The translations under genes were made by a program, and so were the position numbers. 64,000 nt of DNA, from contig NZ_POTW01000027.1 in NCBI RefSeq assembly GCF_003236295.1, positions 1-64,000 of the forward strand, written 5' to 3'. The DNA is from Jiangella anatolica. Lineage in GTDB: Bacteria > Actinomycetota > Actinomycetes > Jiangellales > Jiangellaceae. The notes under the pieces were generated by a model. That model was not told where the DNA came from and searched no databases. It saw only the letters and a list, made by a program, of their open reading frames with translations. Each line of letters begins with the position of its first letter. The stretch's first letter is position 1. Shown piece by piece: positions 40,341 through 50,490 of the stretch.

Positions 40341-42560
40341 ATGACGACTACACACAGGCCGGGGCCGCTCGGACGGCTGGCCGGCGTCGCGTTCCGGCAC
40401 CGTTGGCGGGTGCTGCTCGGCTGGGTCGCCGGGCTGGCCGTCGCCGTCGGTCTGGCCGCCGGCTTCGGCGGCGACTACGAGGTCGACTACTCCAGCCCCG
40501 GCAGCGACTCGCAACAGGCGCAGCGGCTGCTCGCGGACCGGTTCCCGGCCCAGGCCGGCGAGCCGGTCGACGTCGTGGTGCATTCCGACACGCCCGTGAC
40601 CGACCCGGACGTCCAGGCCGATGTCACCGCGCTGCTGGCCGAGCTGCGCACGATGCCCCACGTCATCGCCGTCGACGATCCATACACGACGCCCGGCGCG
40701 CTGGCGCCGGACGGGCAGACCCTTCAGGCGCGGCTGAGCCTCGACGTCGACGCGCCGGAGGAGCTGCCGGTCGCCGACGCCGAGCTGATGCTGGCGGCGG
40801 CCGAGTCGGCGTCACGGCCCGGGCTCGACGTCGCGCTGGGCGGCGACGCGATCCGGCAGGCGGAGAGCGGCGAGGTGGGCAGCGAGATGATCGGGCTGAT
40901 CGCCGCCGCCGTGATCCTGCTGGTGACGTTCGGGACGGTGGTCGCGGCCGGGCTGCCGATCGCCGTCGCCGTCGCCGGGCTCGCGGTCAGCTCGATGCTG
41001 GCCGGCGTGGTCGCGGCGATCATGGACGTGCCGAGCTGGGCGCCGATCCTGGCGTCGCTGATCGGGATCGCGCTGGGCATCGACTACGTGCTGCTGATGG
41101 TGACGCGGTTCCGCGAGTGGCGCGCCGCCGGGCTGTCGCCGCACGACGCCACCGTCGCGACGCTCGACACCGCCGGGCGCGCCGTCATGGTGGCCGGCGG
41201 CACCGTCATGATCAGCATGTTCGGGCTGTTCGCGATGGGACTGTCGTTCATGCGCGGCGCGGCGGTGGTGACGATGGTCGCCGTCCTGATCGTGATGGCG
41301 GCCGCCGCGACGCTGTTCCCGGCGCTGCTCGGCTTCTTCGGGCACCGGATCGAGCGGTGGCGGCTGCCGATCGGGCGGCGGCGCGGCGCGGTCGCCGTCA
41401 GCGAGGGCGGGCACGTCGAGCCGTCGCGGGGCTGGCTGCGCTGGAGCCGCCTGATCGAGCGTCGCAACATCCTGGCCGCCGCGCTGGGCGCCGTGCTGAT
41501 GCTGGTGCTGGCGGCGCCGTTCCTCGGCGCGCGGTTCGGCTTCCCCGACGCCGGCAACGACCCGGCCTCGCACTCCAGCCGGCAGGCGTACGACCTGCTC
41601 GCCGACGGCTTCGGAACGGGCGCGAACGGGCCGTTGCTGCTGGTCGCGGACCTGGCCGGTGGCGGGGCCGACGCCGGCTCGCTGCCGGAGCTGAGCGAGG
41701 CCGTCGCCGCCACGCCGGGTGTCGCCGCCGTCCTGCCGCCCGTCGTCACCGACGCCGAGGACGCCGCGCTGCTCACCGTCATCCCCACGACCGGGCCGCA
41801 GGACGCCGCGACCGAGGACCTCGTCCACACGCTGCGCGACGACGTGCTGCCGGCCGCGCCCGTGGACGTGCACGTCGGCGGCGTGACGGCCGCGGCGATC
41901 GACGTCAACGAGTCGATGGCCGGCGGGCTGCCACTGCTGATCGGCGGTGTCGTGACGGTGTCGATGGTGCTGCTGCTCGTGTCGTTCCGCAGCGTCGTCA
42001 TCACGCTGACCGCCGCGGTGATGAACCTGCTCTCCGTCGCCGCCGCGTACGGGGTGGTGGCGCTGGTGCTGGAGGGCGGCTGGGCCGGGCAGCTGATCGG
42101 CGTCGAGAACGAGACGCCGATGCCGGCCTACGTCCCGATCGTGATGTTCGCGGTGCTGTTCGGGCTGTCGATGGACTACGAGGTGTTCCTGATCAGCCGG
42201 ATGCGCGAGTCGTGGCTGCGGACCGGCAGCAACGCGCGCGCGATCATCGACGGGCTGGCCGGGACCGGCCGGGTCATCACGGCGGCGGCCGCGATCATGG
42301 TGACGGTGTTCGCCGCGCTGGTGCCCAGCCCGGACGTCGTGCTGAAGTCGCTCGGGCTCGGCATGGCGGCCGCGATCCTCATCGACGCGACGCTGGTGCG
42401 GATGCTCCTCGTCCCGGCCGTGATGCACGTGCTGGGCCGGGCCAACTGGTGGTCGCCGCGGTGGCTGGACCGGCGGATCCCGCAGCTCTACGTCGAGGGC
42501 CGGCCGGAGCTCTTCCTGCCTACGGCCGGTGAGCGGGAGCCAGAACCGGCGCGGACCTAA
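40341..42560 (+). CDS. MMPL/RND-family transporter
   Basis: The product has 739 residues from ATG 40341. The layout is the MMPL one: helix 1 (14-35), an extracytoplasmic domain (to about 185), a block of five or six helices (185-330), a loop with helix 7, another outer domain (to about 520) and a final helix block (525-720). SLIGIALGIDYVLLMVTRFR and VLFGLSMDYEVFLISRMRES are the conserved GxxxDYxxFL/LMxxRxRE motifs in helices 4 and 10. It probably exports lipids or drugs using the proton gradient. Confidence 0.9.
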   Translation: MTTTHRPGPLGRLAGVAFRHRWRVLLGWVAGLAVAVGLAAGFGGDYEVDYSSPGSDSQQAQRLLADRFPAQAGEPVDVVVHSDTPVTDPDVQADVTALLAELRTMPHVIAVDDPYTTPGALAPDGQTLQARLSLDVDAPEELPVADAELMLAAAESASRPGLDVALGGDAIRQAESGEVGSEMIGLIAAAVILLVTFGTVVAAGLPIAVAVAGLAVSSMLAGVVAAIMDVPSWAPILASLIGIALGIDYVLLMVTRFREWRAAGLSPHDATVATLDTAGRAVMVAGGTVMISMFGLFAMGLSFMRGAAVVTMVAVLIVMAAAATLFPALLGFFGHRIERWRLPIGRRRGAVAVSEGGHVEPSRGWLRWSRLIERRNILAAALGAVLMLVLAAPFLGARFGFPDAGNDPASHSSRQAYDLLADGFGTGANGPLLLVADLAGGGADAGSLPELSEAVAATPGVAAVLPPVVTDAEDAALLTVIPTTGPQDAATEDLVHTLRDDVLPAAPVDVHVGGVTAAAIDVNESMAGGLPLLIGGVVTVSMVLLLVSFRSVVITLTAAVMNLLSVAAAYGVVALVLEGGWAGQLIGVENETPMPAYVPIVMFAVLFGLSMDYEVFLISRMRESWLRTGSNARAIIDGLAGTGRVITAAAAIMVTVFAALVPSPDVVLKSLGLGMAAAILIDATLVRMLLVPAVMHVLGRANWWSPRWLDRRIPQLYVEGRPELFLPTAGEREPEPART

Positions 42561-42575
42561 CCGGCGGCGCAAGAA

Positions 42576-42611
42576 GCCCCGACGCGGGACCGTAGTAGCA
42601 CGCGCCGGGGC
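42576..42611. terminator. Hairpin between convergent MMPL and ftsY genes
   Basis: GCCCCGACGCG pairs with CGCGCCGGGGC (one G-T mismatch) around a 14-base loop. It lies just after the MMPL stop and could serve both converging transcripts. There is no clear U-tract. Confidence 0.4.
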
Positions 42612-42738
42612 CTCAGCCGGGATCACCGGTGTAGACGCACCTCCCCCGGCCGTCACCCACTCTAGACGCGGTCCCATCGGTGCCCTCAGATCGGGCGAGA
42701 GCCGGTCCCCTTCGTGCGTCAGATCTCAGCGCGATCGA

Positions 42739-43926
42739 TCAGCCGAGGATGCCGTCGACGAAGGCCTCGGCGTCGAAGGGCGCCAGGTCGTCGGGGCCTT
42801 CGCCGAGGCCGACCAGCTTCACCGGGACGCCCAGCTCGCGCTGCACTGCGACGACGATGCCGCCCTTGGCGGTGCCGTCGAGCTTGGTCAGCACGATCCC
42901 GGTGACGTCGACGACCTCGCCGAACACGCGGGCCTGGACCAGGCCGTTCTGGCCGGTGGTGGCGTCGAGGACGAGCAGGACCTCGTCGACCGGGCCGTGC
43001 TTCTCGATGACGCGCTTGACCTTGCCGAGCTCGTCCATCAGGCCGACCTTGGTCTGCAGCCGGCCGGCGGTGTCGACGAGGACGACGTCGACCTCCTGCT
43101 CGATGCCGGCCTTGACGGCGTCGAACGCGACGCTGGCCGGGTCGCCGCCCTCGGGGCCTCGGACGGTGACCACGCCGACGCGGTCGCCCCAGGTGGTGAG
43201 CTGGTCGGCGGCGGCGGCCCGGAACGTGTCGGCGGCGCCGAGCACGACGTCGCGGTCCTCGGCGACCAGGACGCGGGCCAGCTTGCCCACCGTCGTCGTC
43301 TTGCCGGTGCCGTTGACGCCGACGACGAGGACGACGGCGGGCCGGCCGTCCTCGAGGTGACGGTCGGTGCGCAGGGCCCGGTCCAGCGACGGGTCGACGA
43401 GGGCGAGCAGCTCCTCGCGCAGCAGCGTGCGGGCGGCGTCGGGGTCCTGGATGCCCTCGACGCGGGCGCGGGTGCGCAGGCGCTCGACCAGCTCCTGCGT
43501 CGGCGTGACGCCGAGGTCGGCGGTGAGGAGGGTGTCCTCGATCTCCTCCCACGTCTCGTCGTCGAGGCGCTCACGCGACAGCAAGCTGAGCAGGCCCTTG
43601 CCGAAGCCGGACTGCGAGCGGGCCAGCCGCGACCGCAGCCGGACCAGCCGGCCGGCGGCGGGCTCCGGGCGCTCCAGCGCCGGCGCCTCCGGCTCGACGG
43701 GCGCGAGCGGCGCCTCCGGCAGCTCGACGTCGCGGATCGGCGTCCGCGGCGCCTCGACCGGCGCCGTCGCGTCGTCGCCGACCCCGGGCTGGTAGTCCAC
43801 CCCGGGCCGCGGCGGCGGCGCCGCGACCTCCCCCCGCCGTCGACGGGGGATCAGGAAGGCCGCCAGGGCAGCGCCCAGGACGACCACGACGGCTACGACG
43901 ATGACGATGTACTCCACGGCCGCCAT
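42739..43926 (-). CDS. ftsY: Signal recognition particle receptor FtsY
   Basis: The product has 395 residues. An N-terminal membrane helix (EYIVIVVAVVVVLGAALAAF) is followed by an acidic/Pro linker and the NG domain. GTPase motifs are GVNGTGKTTTVGKLA (G1), DTAGRLQTK (G3) and TKLDGTAKGG (G4); LGEGPDDLAPFDAEAFVDGI is the C-terminal FtsY signature. It docks ribosome-SRP complexes at the membrane. The gene lies downstream of smc and separated from it by a small gene, as in other actinomycetes. Confidence 0.95.
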   Translation of the reverse strand: MAAVEYIVIVVAVVVVLGAALAAFLIPRRRRGEVAAPPPRPGVDYQPGVGDDATAPVEAPRTPIRDVELPEAPLAPVEPEAPALERPEPAAGRLVRLRSRLARSQSGFGKGLLSLLSRERLDDETWEEIEDTLLTADLGVTPTQELVERLRTRARVEGIQDPDAARTLLREELLALVDPSLDRALRTDRHLEDGRPAVVLVVGVNGTGKTTTVGKLARVLVAEDRDVVLGAADTFRAAAADQLTTWGDRVGVVTVRGPEGGDPASVAFDAVKAGIEQEVDVVLVDTAGRLQTKVGLMDELGKVKRVIEKHGPVDEVLLVLDATTGQNGLVQARVFGEVVDVTGIVLTKLDGTAKGGIVVAVQRELGVPVKLVGLGEGPDDLAPFDAEAFVDGILG

Positions 43927-43935
43927 CCTCGCACG

Positions 43936-43997
43936 TTCCCATGATCATCAACCTTTTCGGTCGCCCCGACGACGCAGATGGTTGATGATCATGGGAA
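43936..43997. repeat. Perfect 18-bp inverted repeat upstream of ftsY
   Basis: TTCCCATGATCATCAACC at 43,936-43,953 is exactly repeated in reverse complement at 43,980-43,997, with a 26-base spacer. The rest of the gap (43,998-44,267) shows no gene or RNA that I recognise. The element may be an operator, a terminator-like stem or a dispersed palindrome. Confidence 0.75.
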
Positions 43998-44267
43998 TCC
44001 ACAGCCCGCCAACGCGGCGGACGTCGGCTCATGAAGCCGGCATACGTGGGCCGGTGCCTCCGACGGGCGTCGCCACACTCCCCCGTCCCCCTGATAGCTG
44101 CCCGTTCTTGGCCGGGACGACGCGGGTCAAGTACGCGCCCCACAACCACAGACCACCCAAGCCACAACGGGCGCGGACTTGAGGCGCGCCGGCCCGGCTA
44201 AGACAATCGGGCAGCAGGGGGACGACCAACGGTCGCAGCCCTACAAGCCAACGGCAGCAGCGCGCCG

Positions 44268-44558
44268 TCAAGCGGCTCGGTGCGTCACCTCGGACGTACC
44301 GCCGATCCGGGACACCGCCGCAGAAGGAGCGGGCGCCGGGCGGGCCAGCCGCCGCGCCAACCCGCGGCGCACGATCCGCAGCCGGTGGAATGTGGCCGCA
44401 CGCCAGTCGTCCAGGCGGGCCACCACGAGGAATCGCCACCGCCGCAGCCGGCGCCGCACCGCCGCCGACTCGGACAGGTGGTAGTACACGCCGACGGCGG
44501 CCAGCACGGCCGTCGCCACCATCACGATCGCCAGCATCGCCACGACCACAGTCGTCAT
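44268..44558 (-). CDS. Small membrane protein with basic C-terminus (96 aa)
   Basis: ATG 44558 with GGGGGTG upstream. One N-terminal transmembrane helix (VVVAMLAIVMVATAVLAAVG) is followed by a strongly basic region with repeated RRxLRR-type clusters. No family recognised; it lies between smc and ftsY on the same strand. Confidence 0.6.
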   Translation of the reverse strand: MTTVVVAMLAIVMVATAVLAAVGVYYHLSESAAVRRRLRRWRFLVVARLDDWRAATFHRLRIVRRGLARRLARPAPAPSAAVSRIGGTSEVTHRAA

Positions 44559-44709
44559 GTGACACCCCCGTTGGTCACATCAGTAACATCTTTCACTCTT
44601 GCACCACGACGGTAGCGCAGGAGCAACCTCGTCACCCGTATGACGCACGGCGTGTCCGCGGGGTTGCGGGCACGTCGCCGGACCTCACCAGTACCCAGCC
44701 GAGCCGAGC

Positions 44710-47700
44710 TCAGACCGGTTCGGACTCACGAATCCGCTGGGAGATGACGGCCGTGACGCCGTCGCCGCGCATCGAGACGCCGTAGAGGGCGTCGGCGATC
44801 TCCATCGTGCGCTTCTGGTGGGTGATGACGATGAGCTGGCTGCGCTCGCGCAGCTCCTCGTAGATGTTCAGCAGCCGGCCCAGGTTGGTGTCGTCGAGCG
44901 CCGCCTCGACCTCGTCGAGGATGTAGAACGGGCTCGGCCGCGCCTTGAACAGCGCCACCAGGAACGCGACGGCCACCAGCGAACGCTCGCCGCCGGACAG
45001 CAGCGAGAGCCGCTTGACCTTCTTGCCCGGAGGCCGCGCCTCGACCTCGATGCCGGTGGTGAGCATGTCGTCGGGCTCGGTGAGCACGAGCTTGCCCTCG
45101 CCGCCGGGGAACAGCCGGGAGAAGACGTCGGCGAACTCGCGGGCGGTGTCCTCGAACGCCGAGGCGAACACCTGCTGCACCCGGTCGTCGACCTCCTTGA
45201 CGATGTCGAGCAGGTCGGCGCGGGTCTTCTTGAGGTCCTCCAACTGCTCGGTGAGGAACGCGTGCCGCTCCTCCAGCGCCGCGAACTCCTCCAGCGCCAG
45301 CGGGTTCACCTTGCCCAGCGCCGCCAGCCCGCGCTCGGCTGCCTTGAGCCGCTTGAGCTGCTGGTCACGCACGTACGGGATCGGCTCGCGCGGCTCGCCG
45401 TCCTCGCCCGGCGGGACGGGGACGGGCAGGTGCGGGCCGTACTCCTCGACCAGCGTCGTGGGGTCGACGCCCAGCTCCTCCAGCGCCTTGGTCTCCAGCG
45501 CCTCGACCCGCATCCGATGCTCGGCCCGGGCCAGCTCGTCGCGGTGGACGCTGGAGGTGATGTCGTCGAGCTCGGCGGCCACCTCGCGCACGCGGACCCG
45601 CTCGGCGGCCAGCGACTGCTCCCGCGCCGTGCGCAGCTCCTGCACCTCGTCGCGTTCGGCGGCGGCCAGCTCCAGCGACCGCTCCAGGTGCCGCAGGACG
45701 GCCTGCGCCCCACGCGCGACGGCGGCGGCGACCCGGGCCTCGGCGGCGCGACGACGGGCGGCGACGACGGCGGCCTCGCGGGCCGCGCGCTCCTGCCGGG
45801 CTGTCCGCTCCAGGCTCTCGGCCCGGCCGGTCAGCGCCCGGGCCCGCTCCTCGCCGGTGCGCAGCGCCAGCCGCGCCTCGGTCTCGGCCTGCCGCGAGGC
45901 ACGGGCCCGCTCGGTCAGCCGGTCGCGCTCCTCGGTGGACGGCTCGACGTCGTCGTCACCGGTCTCCTCGGCGGCGGCGAGCCGTTCCTCCATCTCCTCC
46001 AGCGCGCCGAGGTCGCGGTCGCGCGCCTCCTCGGCCCGCGCGACGGAGTCAGCCAGCCGCTCGGCCTCCTCGGTGGCGGCGCGGGCGGTGCCGCTGAGCC
46101 GGCCCAGCTGCTCAGCGACCGCGGACAGCTCGGCGTCGGACTCGCGCAGCTTGGTCAGCGCGTGCGACTCGGCGGCGGCCGCCTCGGCCCGGGCCCGCTC
46201 GGCGGCGGCCAGCTTGCGGCCCAGGTCCTCGGCCTTGCCGGTCACGATGGCCAGCCGGTCCGCCGCGTCGTCGACGGCGGCCTGGACCTCCAGCAGGCTG
46301 GGCGCGCTGCTGGACCCGCCGTAGGCGCGGTCGCGGCCGAGCAGGTCGCCGTCGCGGGTGACGGCGACGAGGTCGGGCAGCTCGGCGACCAGCGCGCGGG
46401 CGGCGGCGAGGTCGTCGACGGCGGCCAGGCCGCGCAGCAGGTGCGTCAGCGCGGGCCGCAGCTCGGCCGGCGCGGTGACGAGGTCGACGACGTAGCGCAG
46501 TCCGCCGGGCAGCGGCTGCCACGAGGCCGGGTCGTCGTACGGCGCGCCGCCGATCAGCAGCCCGGCCCGGCCGAGGTCCTCATCGCGCAGCAGCCGCAGC
46601 GCCGCGACGGCGTCGTCGACGGACTCGACGGCGACAGCGTCGGAGGCGGCGCCCAGCGCGGTCGCGACGGCGGCCTCCCAGCCGGACTCGACGGTGAGCA
46701 GCGCGGCCACCGAGCCGAGCACGCCGGACAGCCGGTCCGACGCCGCCAGCAGCGCCTCGGACCCGTCGCGCCGGGCCAGCCCCATCTGGAGGGCCTCGTG
46801 CCGTGCCACCAGCGCCGCCCGCTCGCCCTCGGCGGCCCGCTCCTGCTCGCGCAGCTTGGTCAGGACGTCGTCGGCGGCGGCCAGGGCGGCGGCGGCCCGT
46901 TCGTGCTCGCTGTCCAGCCCGTCCTCTCCGACGGAGAGCCCGGCGATGGTCGTCTCCAGTGCGGTGTACTCGTGCTCGGCCGCGGTCGCGCGGCGCAGCG
47001 CCTCCTCGCGGGCGGCGCTCAGCCGGGTCAGCTCGGCCTCCGCGGCGGCGGCCCGGCGGCGGGCGCCCTCGAGCTGGCCGGACAGGCGAGCCATGCCCTC
47101 GCGCCGATCGGCGTTCGCACGGGCGGCGGCGGCCAGCCGGCGCTCCTCGGCCTCGGCCGCTTCCTCGGCGGCACGGCGGGTCTCCAGCGCCTCGTCCAGC
47201 GCCTCGCGGGCGGCGGCGATCTGCTCCTCGAGCTCGGCCTCCTGCTCGCGGACGGCGGCGGCCTCCTGCTCCAGTTCCTCCGGGTCGCGGCCGCTGCGCT
47301 GCACCTCGCCTGCCTCGGACAGGTGCCGGGCCCGCTCGGTGGCCAGCGACGCTGTGCCGCGGACCCGCTCGCGCAGGCCGGACAGCTGGTACCACGCGTC
47401 GGAGGCCTGGGTCAGCCGCGGCGCCACCTGGGCGACCTCGGCCTCCAGCCGGGACTCCGCGGCGCGGGCCTGCTCCAGCGCGCGGGTCAGCTCGGCCTGC
47501 CGGGTCTTCAGCGCCGTCTCGTCGGCGACCTCCTGCTCGAGGCTGGCGCGCGCCTGTACGAGCTCGTCGGCGAGCACCCGCAGCCGGGAGTCGCGCAGGT
47601 CGGCCTGGATGGTCGCGGCCCTGCGGGCGAGCTCGGCCTGCCGGCCCAGCGGCCCGAGCTGGCGGCGCAGCTCGGCGGTGAGGTCCTGGACGCGGGTGAG

Positions 47701-48261
47701 GTTCGCGCCCATCGCCTCGAGCTTGCGCAGCGCCTTCTCCTTGCGCTTGCGGTGCTTGAGGACGCCGGCCGCCTCCTCGACGAAACCGCGGCGGTCCTCG
47801 GGCGTGGCGGACAGCACGGCGTCGAGCTGGCCCTGGCCGACGATGACGTGCATCTCGCGGCCGATGCCGGAGTCGGACAGCAGCTCCTGCACGTCGAGCA
47901 GCCGGCACGCCTGGCCGTTGATGGCGTACTCGGAGCCGCCGTTGCGGAACATCGTCCGCGAGATGGTGACCTCGGAGTACTCGATCGGCAGCGCGCCGTC
48001 GGTGTTGTCGATGGTGAGGACGACCTCGGCCCGGCCGAGGGCGGGGCGGCCCGCGGTGCCGGCGAAGATGACGTCCTCCATCTTGCCGCCGCGCAGGCTC
48101 TTCGCGCCCTGCTCGCCCATGACCCAGGCGAGCGCGTCGACAACGTTCGACTTACCGGAACCGTTGGGCCCCACCACACAGGTGATGCCCGGTTCCAGGC
48201 GCAGCGTCGTTGACGACGCGAAGGACTTGAATCCCCGTAACGTCAAGCTCTTCAGGTGCAA
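44710..48261 (-). CDS. smc: Chromosome segregation protein SMC
   Basis: The product has 1183 residues, the family size. The start is TTG 48261 with GGGGAG upstream; the product opens HLKSLTLRGFKSF as usual. Walker A is GPNGSGKSN (about residues 32-40). Long coiled coils surround a hinge at about 500-660. LSGGERSLVAVAFL (ABC signature) and PFYILDEVEAALDD (Walker B) close the ATPase head. SMC compacts and segregates chromosomes with ScpA/ScpB. Confidence 0.95.
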   Translation of the reverse strand: MHLKSLTLRGFKSFASSTTLRLEPGITCVVGPNGSGKSNVVDALAWVMGEQGAKSLRGGKMEDVIFAGTAGRPALGRAEVVLTIDNTDGALPIEYSEVTISRTMFRNGGSEYAINGQACRLLDVQELLSDSGIGREMHVIVGQGQLDAVLSATPEDRRGFVEEAAGVLKHRKRKEKALRKLEAMGANLTRVQDLTAELRRQLGPLGRQAELARRAATIQADLRDSRLRVLADELVQARASLEQEVADETALKTRQAELTRALEQARAAESRLEAEVAQVAPRLTQASDAWYQLSGLRERVRGTASLATERARHLSEAGEVQRSGRDPEELEQEAAAVREQEAELEEQIAAAREALDEALETRRAAEEAAEAEERRLAAAARANADRREGMARLSGQLEGARRRAAAAEAELTRLSAAREEALRRATAAEHEYTALETTIAGLSVGEDGLDSEHERAAAALAAADDVLTKLREQERAAEGERAALVARHEALQMGLARRDGSEALLAASDRLSGVLGSVAALLTVESGWEAAVATALGAASDAVAVESVDDAVAALRLLRDEDLGRAGLLIGGAPYDDPASWQPLPGGLRYVVDLVTAPAELRPALTHLLRGLAAVDDLAAARALVAELPDLVAVTRDGDLLGRDRAYGGSSSAPSLLEVQAAVDDAADRLAIVTGKAEDLGRKLAAAERARAEAAAAESHALTKLRESDAELSAVAEQLGRLSGTARAATEEAERLADSVARAEEARDRDLGALEEMEERLAAAEETGDDDVEPSTEERDRLTERARASRQAETEARLALRTGEERARALTGRAESLERTARQERAAREAAVVAARRRAAEARVAAAVARGAQAVLRHLERSLELAAAERDEVQELRTAREQSLAAERVRVREVAAELDDITSSVHRDELARAEHRMRVEALETKALEELGVDPTTLVEEYGPHLPVPVPPGEDGEPREPIPYVRDQQLKRLKAAERGLAALGKVNPLALEEFAALEERHAFLTEQLEDLKKTRADLLDIVKEVDDRVQQVFASAFEDTAREFADVFSRLFPGGEGKLVLTEPDDMLTTGIEVEARPPGKKVKRLSLLSGGERSLVAVAFLVALFKARPSPFYILDEVEAALDDTNLGRLLNIYEELRERSQLIVITHQKRTMEIADALYGVSMRGDGVTAVISQRIRESEPV

Positions 48262-48307
48262 TAGACCGACTCCCCTGCATGTGGGGGCCAGCCTACAACC
48301 GCGACCT

Positions 48308-48526
48308 TCAGGTCAAGGCCGGTTGCGGCACATGCGTGTCGGCGTGCACAGTGTCGTCGAGGGTGAGCCGGCCGTGCTCGACAGCCGCCTCGGCGAGGTG
48401 GTCGTTCTCCACCTGGAGCCGCAGCACCTGCGCCTCGAGGTCGGTCACCCGCCTGCGCAAACGCTGTACTTCTGTAGCGAGCCTTGGATCAGTTCCCCCG
48501 ACATAACCCAACAGCGCCTTCGCCAT
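48308..48526 (-). CDS. Small coiled-coil protein (72 aa)
   Basis: I chose ATG 48526 (MAKALLGYVG). TEVQRLRRRVTDLEAQVLRL QVEN-type heptads make a short coiled coil; the C-terminus is polar. Proteins starting MxKALLGYVGG with such a coil are widespread in actinobacteria and have no settled function. The gene precedes smc on the same strand and may be co-transcribed. Confidence 0.65.
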   Translation of the reverse strand: MAKALLGYVGGTDPRLATEVQRLRRRVTDLEAQVLRLQVENDHLAEAAVEHGRLTLDDTVHADTHVPQPALT

Positions 48527-48680
48527 TGTCGAAGCCCTCCAGAAGGCTTGAGAAGTCAATGATCACAATCTGTAGGAGGCGGCACCCGTCTGACCGTAGA
48601 CGCACAGGCCGCAACGCATACCAGCATCCCACCGGACGGGCCTCTCGGTCAACTCGTTCCGAGGAATCGGGTACAACGTC

Positions 48681-49541
48681 TCACCAGCGCGCATGCCGCG
48701 GACGGGGCTGGCAGCGGGGGCATGTGTAGGACGACCGGTTCATGAACGGGTCGCGCCGGATCGGGGTGCCGCAGCGGCGGCACGAACGACCCTCCTGACC
48801 GTAGGCGTCCAGCGACCGGTCGAAGTAGCCGCTCTCGCCGTTCACGTTGACGTAGAGGCTGTCGAACGACGTGCCGCCCTGCGCCAGCGCGGCGCCCATC
48901 ACCTCGCGGACGGCGGCCAGCAGCCGGGCGACGTCGGGACGGCGCAGCGTCTCGGTGGCGCGGGCGTAGTGGAGCTTCGCGCGCCACAGCGCCTCGTCGG
49001 CGTAGATGTTGCCGACGCCGGAGATCAGCGACTGGTCCAGCAGCGCCCGTTTGACACCGGTGCGGCGCCGGCCCAGCGCCAGCCGGAACGCCTCGTCGTC
49101 GAACGCCGGGTCCAGCGGGTCCGGCGCGATGTGCGCGATCGGGACCGGCACGCCGCCGGGCCCGAGCTCGGCGACGGCCAGGCCGCCGAACGTGCGCTGG
49201 TCGACGAAGCGCAGCTGCGGGTCGCCGTCGGCGAAGACGAACCGGATCCGCAGGTGCGTCTCGTCCGGCACCGCGGCCGGCTGGACCAGCAGCTGGCCAC
49301 TCATGCCGAGGTGCCCGACGACCGCGCGGACGCCGTCGTCCAGCGGCAGCCAGAGGTACTTGCCGCGCCGGCGCGCGTCGGTGAACACGGCCTTGACCAG
49401 CGAGTCGGCGAAGTCTGACGGGCCGGCGACGTGCCGGCGGACGGCGCGTCCGTGCGCGACGTCGACGTGCTCGATGGTGCGGCCGAGCACGTGCGCGGAG
49501 AGGCCGCGGCGGACGACCTCGACCTCAGGGAGTTCGGGCAC
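48681..49541 (-). CDS. mutM: Formamidopyrimidine-DNA glycosylase
   Basis: The product has 286 residues. It starts [14 protein letters not shown]: Pro2 is the catalytic nucleophile and Glu3 the partner. [11 protein letters not shown] contains the conserved Lys. The helix-two-turn-helix includes [17 protein letters not shown], and the zinc finger is [13 protein letters not shown]...CPRCQ. It removes 8-oxoguanine from DNA. Its start overlaps the rnc stop by 17 bases. Confidence 0.95.
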   Translation of the reverse strand: MPELPEVEVVRRGLSAHVLGRTIEHVDVAHGRAVRRHVAGPSDFADSLVKAVFTDARRRGKYLWLPLDDGVRAVVGHLGMSGQLLVQPAAVPDETHLRIRFVFADGDPQLRFVDQRTFGGLAVAELGPGGVPVPIAHIAPDPLDPAFDDEAFRLALGRRRTGVKRALLDQSLISGVGNIYADEALWRAKLHYARATETLRRPDVARLLAAVREVMGAALAQGGTSFDSLYVNVNGESGYFDRSLDAYGQEGRSCRRCGTPIRRDPFMNRSSYTCPRCQPRPRHARW

Positions 49542-50262
49542 CGGAGTCGCCGGCCGCGCGCGCGGCCTCGGCCGCGTCGTTGAGCGCCTTCCAGGCCAGC
49601 TCGGCGGCGCGCGCCTCGGCCTCCTTCTTGCTCCGGCCGGTGCCGGTGCCGCGCACCTCGCCGCTGACGATGACGTCGGCGGTGAAGGTCTTCGCGTGGT
49701 CCGGGCCGTCCTCGGCGATGCGGTACTCGGGGACCCCGAGCGCGTGCCGCGAGGTCAGCTCCTGCAGCGACGTCTTCCAGTCCAGCCCGGCGCCGAGCAG
49801 CGCGGACGCCTCGATGAGGTCGTCGACCAGGCGGTGCACCAGCGCGGAGGTCTCGACCAGCCCGCGGTCGAGGTAGACGGCGCCGATCAGCGCCTCGACG
49901 GTGTCGGCGAGGATGGACGACTTGTCCCGTCCGCCGGTGGTCTCCTCGCCGCGCCCGAGCCGGACGAACCGGCCGAGCTCGAGCTCGCGGGCGACGGAGG
50001 CGAGCGCGCGCATGTTGACCACGGCGGCCCGCAGCTTCGCCAGCTGCCCCTCGGACAGATCGGGGTGCAGCCGGTACAGCGCGTCGGTGACGACCAGGCC
50101 GAGCACGGCGTCGCCGAGGAACTCCAGCCGCTCGTTGGTGGGCAGCCCACCGTTCTCGTACGCGTACGAGCGGTGGGTCAGCGCCAGCTGCAGCAGCCCC
50201 GGTTCGATGGGCACGCCAAGACGCCCCTCCAGCACGGACAGGGGTGGAGTCTCGGCCGTCAC
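49525..50262 (-). CDS. rnc: Ribonuclease III
   Basis: The product has 245 residues from GTG 50262. [20 protein letters not shown] is the RNase III signature with the catalytic Glu/Asp. [13 protein letters not shown] is the second acidic motif. The last 75 residues are a double-stranded-RNA-binding domain ([20 protein letters not shown]). It processes rRNA and other double-stranded RNA. It is the third gene of a rpmF-linked operon. Confidence 0.95.
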   Translation of the reverse strand: MTAETPPLSVLEGRLGVPIEPGLLQLALTHRSYAYENGGLPTNERLEFLGDAVLGLVVTDALYRLHPDLSEGQLAKLRAAVVNMRALASVARELELGRFVRLGRGEETTGGRDKSSILADTVEALIGAVYLDRGLVETSALVHRLVDDLIEASALLGAGLDWKTSLQELTSRHALGVPEYRIAEDGPDHAKTFTADVIVSGEVRGTGTGRSKKEAEARAAELAWKALNDAAEAARAAGDSGARTP

Positions 50263-50284
50263 CTGGGGGCTCCTACACGAGCCC

Positions 50285-50488
50285 TCAGACGTCGCCGACC
50301 TGGCGACCGTTGTACTCCAGGAACAGCGGCGTGCCCTGGGAGTCCTCGACCACCGTGGCGCGGTGCGCGACGACCCAGGTGGTGCGCCCGTTGACGGTGC
50401 GCTTCTGGACCTGCGGCAGCTTCGCCTTCCACTGCGAACGGCGGTGGCGGGTGTTGCTGCGCGACATCTTCCGCTTCGGGACGGCCAC
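50285..50488 (-). CDS. rpmF: 50S ribosomal protein L32
   Basis: The product has 67 residues. [20 protein letters not shown] is the L32 N-terminus. The CxxC zinc pairs present in many L32 proteins are absent (no cysteines), so this is the zinc-free C-minus form. It lies two bases after the DUF177 gene, the usual arrangement. Confidence 0.95.
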   Translation of the reverse strand: MAVPKRKMSRSNTRHRRSQWKAKLPQVQKRTVNGRTTWVVAHRATVVEDSQGTPLFLEYNGRQVGDV

Positions 50489-50490
50489 GG

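Noticed and set aside
44029-44565. Longer alternative frame over the small membrane-protein gene
   Set aside because: The frame reads Arg/Gly/Pro-rich sequence; the 44268-44558 frame gives a clear membrane helix with a good ribosome binding site.
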